From Polaromonas sp. CG_9.7 (GTDB taxonomy: Bacteria > Pseudomonadota > Gammaproteobacteria > Burkholderiales > Burkholderiaceae_C), in contig NZ_JADOVG010000015.1 of assembly GCF_015752205.1 (NCBI RefSeq), positions 1 to 64,000 on the forward strand: a stretch of 64,000 nt of DNA, in the 5' to 3' direction. Under the pieces are notes generated by a model that was not told the origin of the DNA, made no database searches, and saw nothing but the letters and a program-made list of their open reading frames with translations. Made by a program: the position numbers and the translations under genes. This document shows positions 63,190-64,000 of the stretch, in pieces (the first letter of the stretch is position 1; each line of letters starts with the position of its first letter).

Positions 63190-64000
63190 ATGTCTTTCAT
63201 CCCTCAGCTTGTGAAAATCAGCGCCTGTTCACTTGCCTTGATGGTCTCGGCGATCCCGGCGGTTTCTGTGGCGTCAGCTGCCTTGCCCGAAGGCCCCGCC
63301 GGAGATGCCTTTTACACGCCGCCGCCTGCACTGCCTGCCGGCAAGCGCGGTTCACCCCTTTACGCCCGCGCGCTTGAGGGCACGATGCGCCTGCCCAGTG
63401 CGGCCAAAAACACCCTGCTGCTGTACCGCTCCCTTGACGACAAGGGGCGTCCCACCCTGGTTTCGGGCACGGTGTCGATTCCGCGAGGCCAAGCGCCCGC
63501 AGGCGGCTGGCCCGTGATCAGCTGGACGCATGGCGCCACCGGTTTGAACGAAATCTGCGCACCTTCGCGCGATACGGACAAGGGGCCGGAACATCCCTAC
63601 ATCAAGGCCATCAGCCATTTGCTCGACAATTTCGTCAAGAACGGCTATGCCGTGGTCGCCACCGACTACCAGGGCCTGGGCGTTGCGGACTTTCATCCTT
63701 TCCTGCAAGGCAGGCCGAATGCGCGCAACGCGCTCGACCTGCTGCGTGCCGCCCGCACACTGGAGCCACGCATCGGCAAACGGTACGCGGTCATGGGCCA
63801 TTCCCAGGGCGGTCAGGCTGACCTGTTCGCGGCGGCACAGGGGCCGTCTTATGTGCCCGAGTTCAAACTGGTTGGCAATGTCGCATTTGCACCGGAATCG
63901 CAAATCGCCGGCCGCCTCAGGGCCGTCATGGCTTCGGACAAAACCGAGCGGTCGCTGCCCCACGTGCTGTATGTGCTGCAGTCTTATTCAAAGACCGATC
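63190..64000 (+). CDS. secreted lipase-like alpha/beta hydrolase (partial, runs off the window)
   Basis: At least 270 residues, with signal peptide (SACSLALMVSAIPAVSVASA) and an alpha/beta-hydrolase fold: WPVISWTHGATGLNEICAPS (oxyanion region), VVATDYQGLG and the nucleophile elbow MGHSQGGQADLFA. It resembles secretory lipase (LIP) and prolyl-oligopeptidase-like esterases. The 3' end, with the catalytic Asp and His, lies beyond the window. The aaggt site precedes the ATG. Confidence 0.83.
   Translation, partial: MSFIPQLVKISACSLALMVSAIPAVSVASAALPEGPAGDAFYTPPPALPAGKRGSPLYARALEGTMRLPSAAKNTLLLYRSLDDKGRPTLVSGTVSIPRGQAPAGGWPVISWTHGATGLNEICAPSRDTDKGPEHPYIKAISHLLDNFVKNGYAVVATDYQGLGVADFHPFLQGRPNARNALDLLRAARTLEPRIGKRYAVMGHSQGGQADLFAAAQGPSYVPEFKLVGNVAFAPESQIAGRLRAVMASDKTERSLPHVLYVLQSYSKTD

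Overview
The window reads as chromosomal DNA of a GC-rich betaproteobacterium. Gene content, the mosaic repeat families and the conserved argS/SPOR/dsbA/lptA-lptB-rpoN block all point to Comamonadaceae, most like Polaromonas or a close relative. This placement is recognition by eye, not a database result. No rRNA, tRNA, CRISPR array, prophage or intact insertion sequence was seen.

Layout. 1-1.1 kb: a SAM methyltransferase. 1.2-6.7 kb: a three-gene copper/redox cluster (Tat-exported multicopper oxidase, Sco-like protein, cytochrome c fused to a binding-protein-like domain) lying between two decayed IS5-family transposase fragments. 6.8-12.2 kb: an operon of DUF2760 protein and two divergent Hsp70 proteins. 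12.6-18.3 kb: carbon metabolism (monomeric NADP-isocitrate dehydrogenase, phasin, malate synthase G). 18.4-20.7 kb: a TSUP exporter, a haloacid dehalogenase and type II dehydroquinase. 20.7-24.4 kb: a YdjC/NaxD-like deacetylase, an ArnT-like glycosyltransferase, a GtrA protein and a GT2 enzyme, which together resemble a lipid A hexosamine-modification module. 24.4-27.2 kb: a LysR regulator and an ArgP-like regulator divergent from a LysE/ArgO exporter. 27.7-30.0 kb: a phosphatase and glucosylglycerol-phosphate synthase, an osmolyte pathway.

30.0-39.5 kb: a PsiF protein, argS, a SPOR protein, dsbA, lptA, lptB, rpoN, an RlmL-type rRNA methyltransferase and a PIN protein. rpoN sits between two copies of a GC-rich repeat family, one with inverted termini and one amplified as a 105-bp tandem array. 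39.6-40.2 kb: a toxin-antitoxin pair with a palindromic operator. 40.3-45.6 kb: an FMN glutamate-synthase-like protein, a UPF0149/SEC-C protein, DUF3606, an NTF2-like protein and a membrane-anchored Mrr-type nuclease. 45.7-47.4 kb: an OhrR-type regulator with a periplasmic catalase-like peroxidase. 47.7-50.2 kb: a tautomerase, an MFS exporter and a class II amidotransferase.

50.3-56.9 kb: gshB, two tandem kup potassium importers and gshA, all on one strand, so glutathione synthesis brackets potassium uptake. 57.1-64 kb: proA, class II ribonucleotide reductase, a periplasmic asparaginase, a truncated beta-carbonic anhydrase and the start of a secreted lipase-like hydrolase. A dispersed element with a 17-bp palindromic core (consensus gctatttaattcatagc) recurs at least ten times, mostly between genes but also inside two coding regions.
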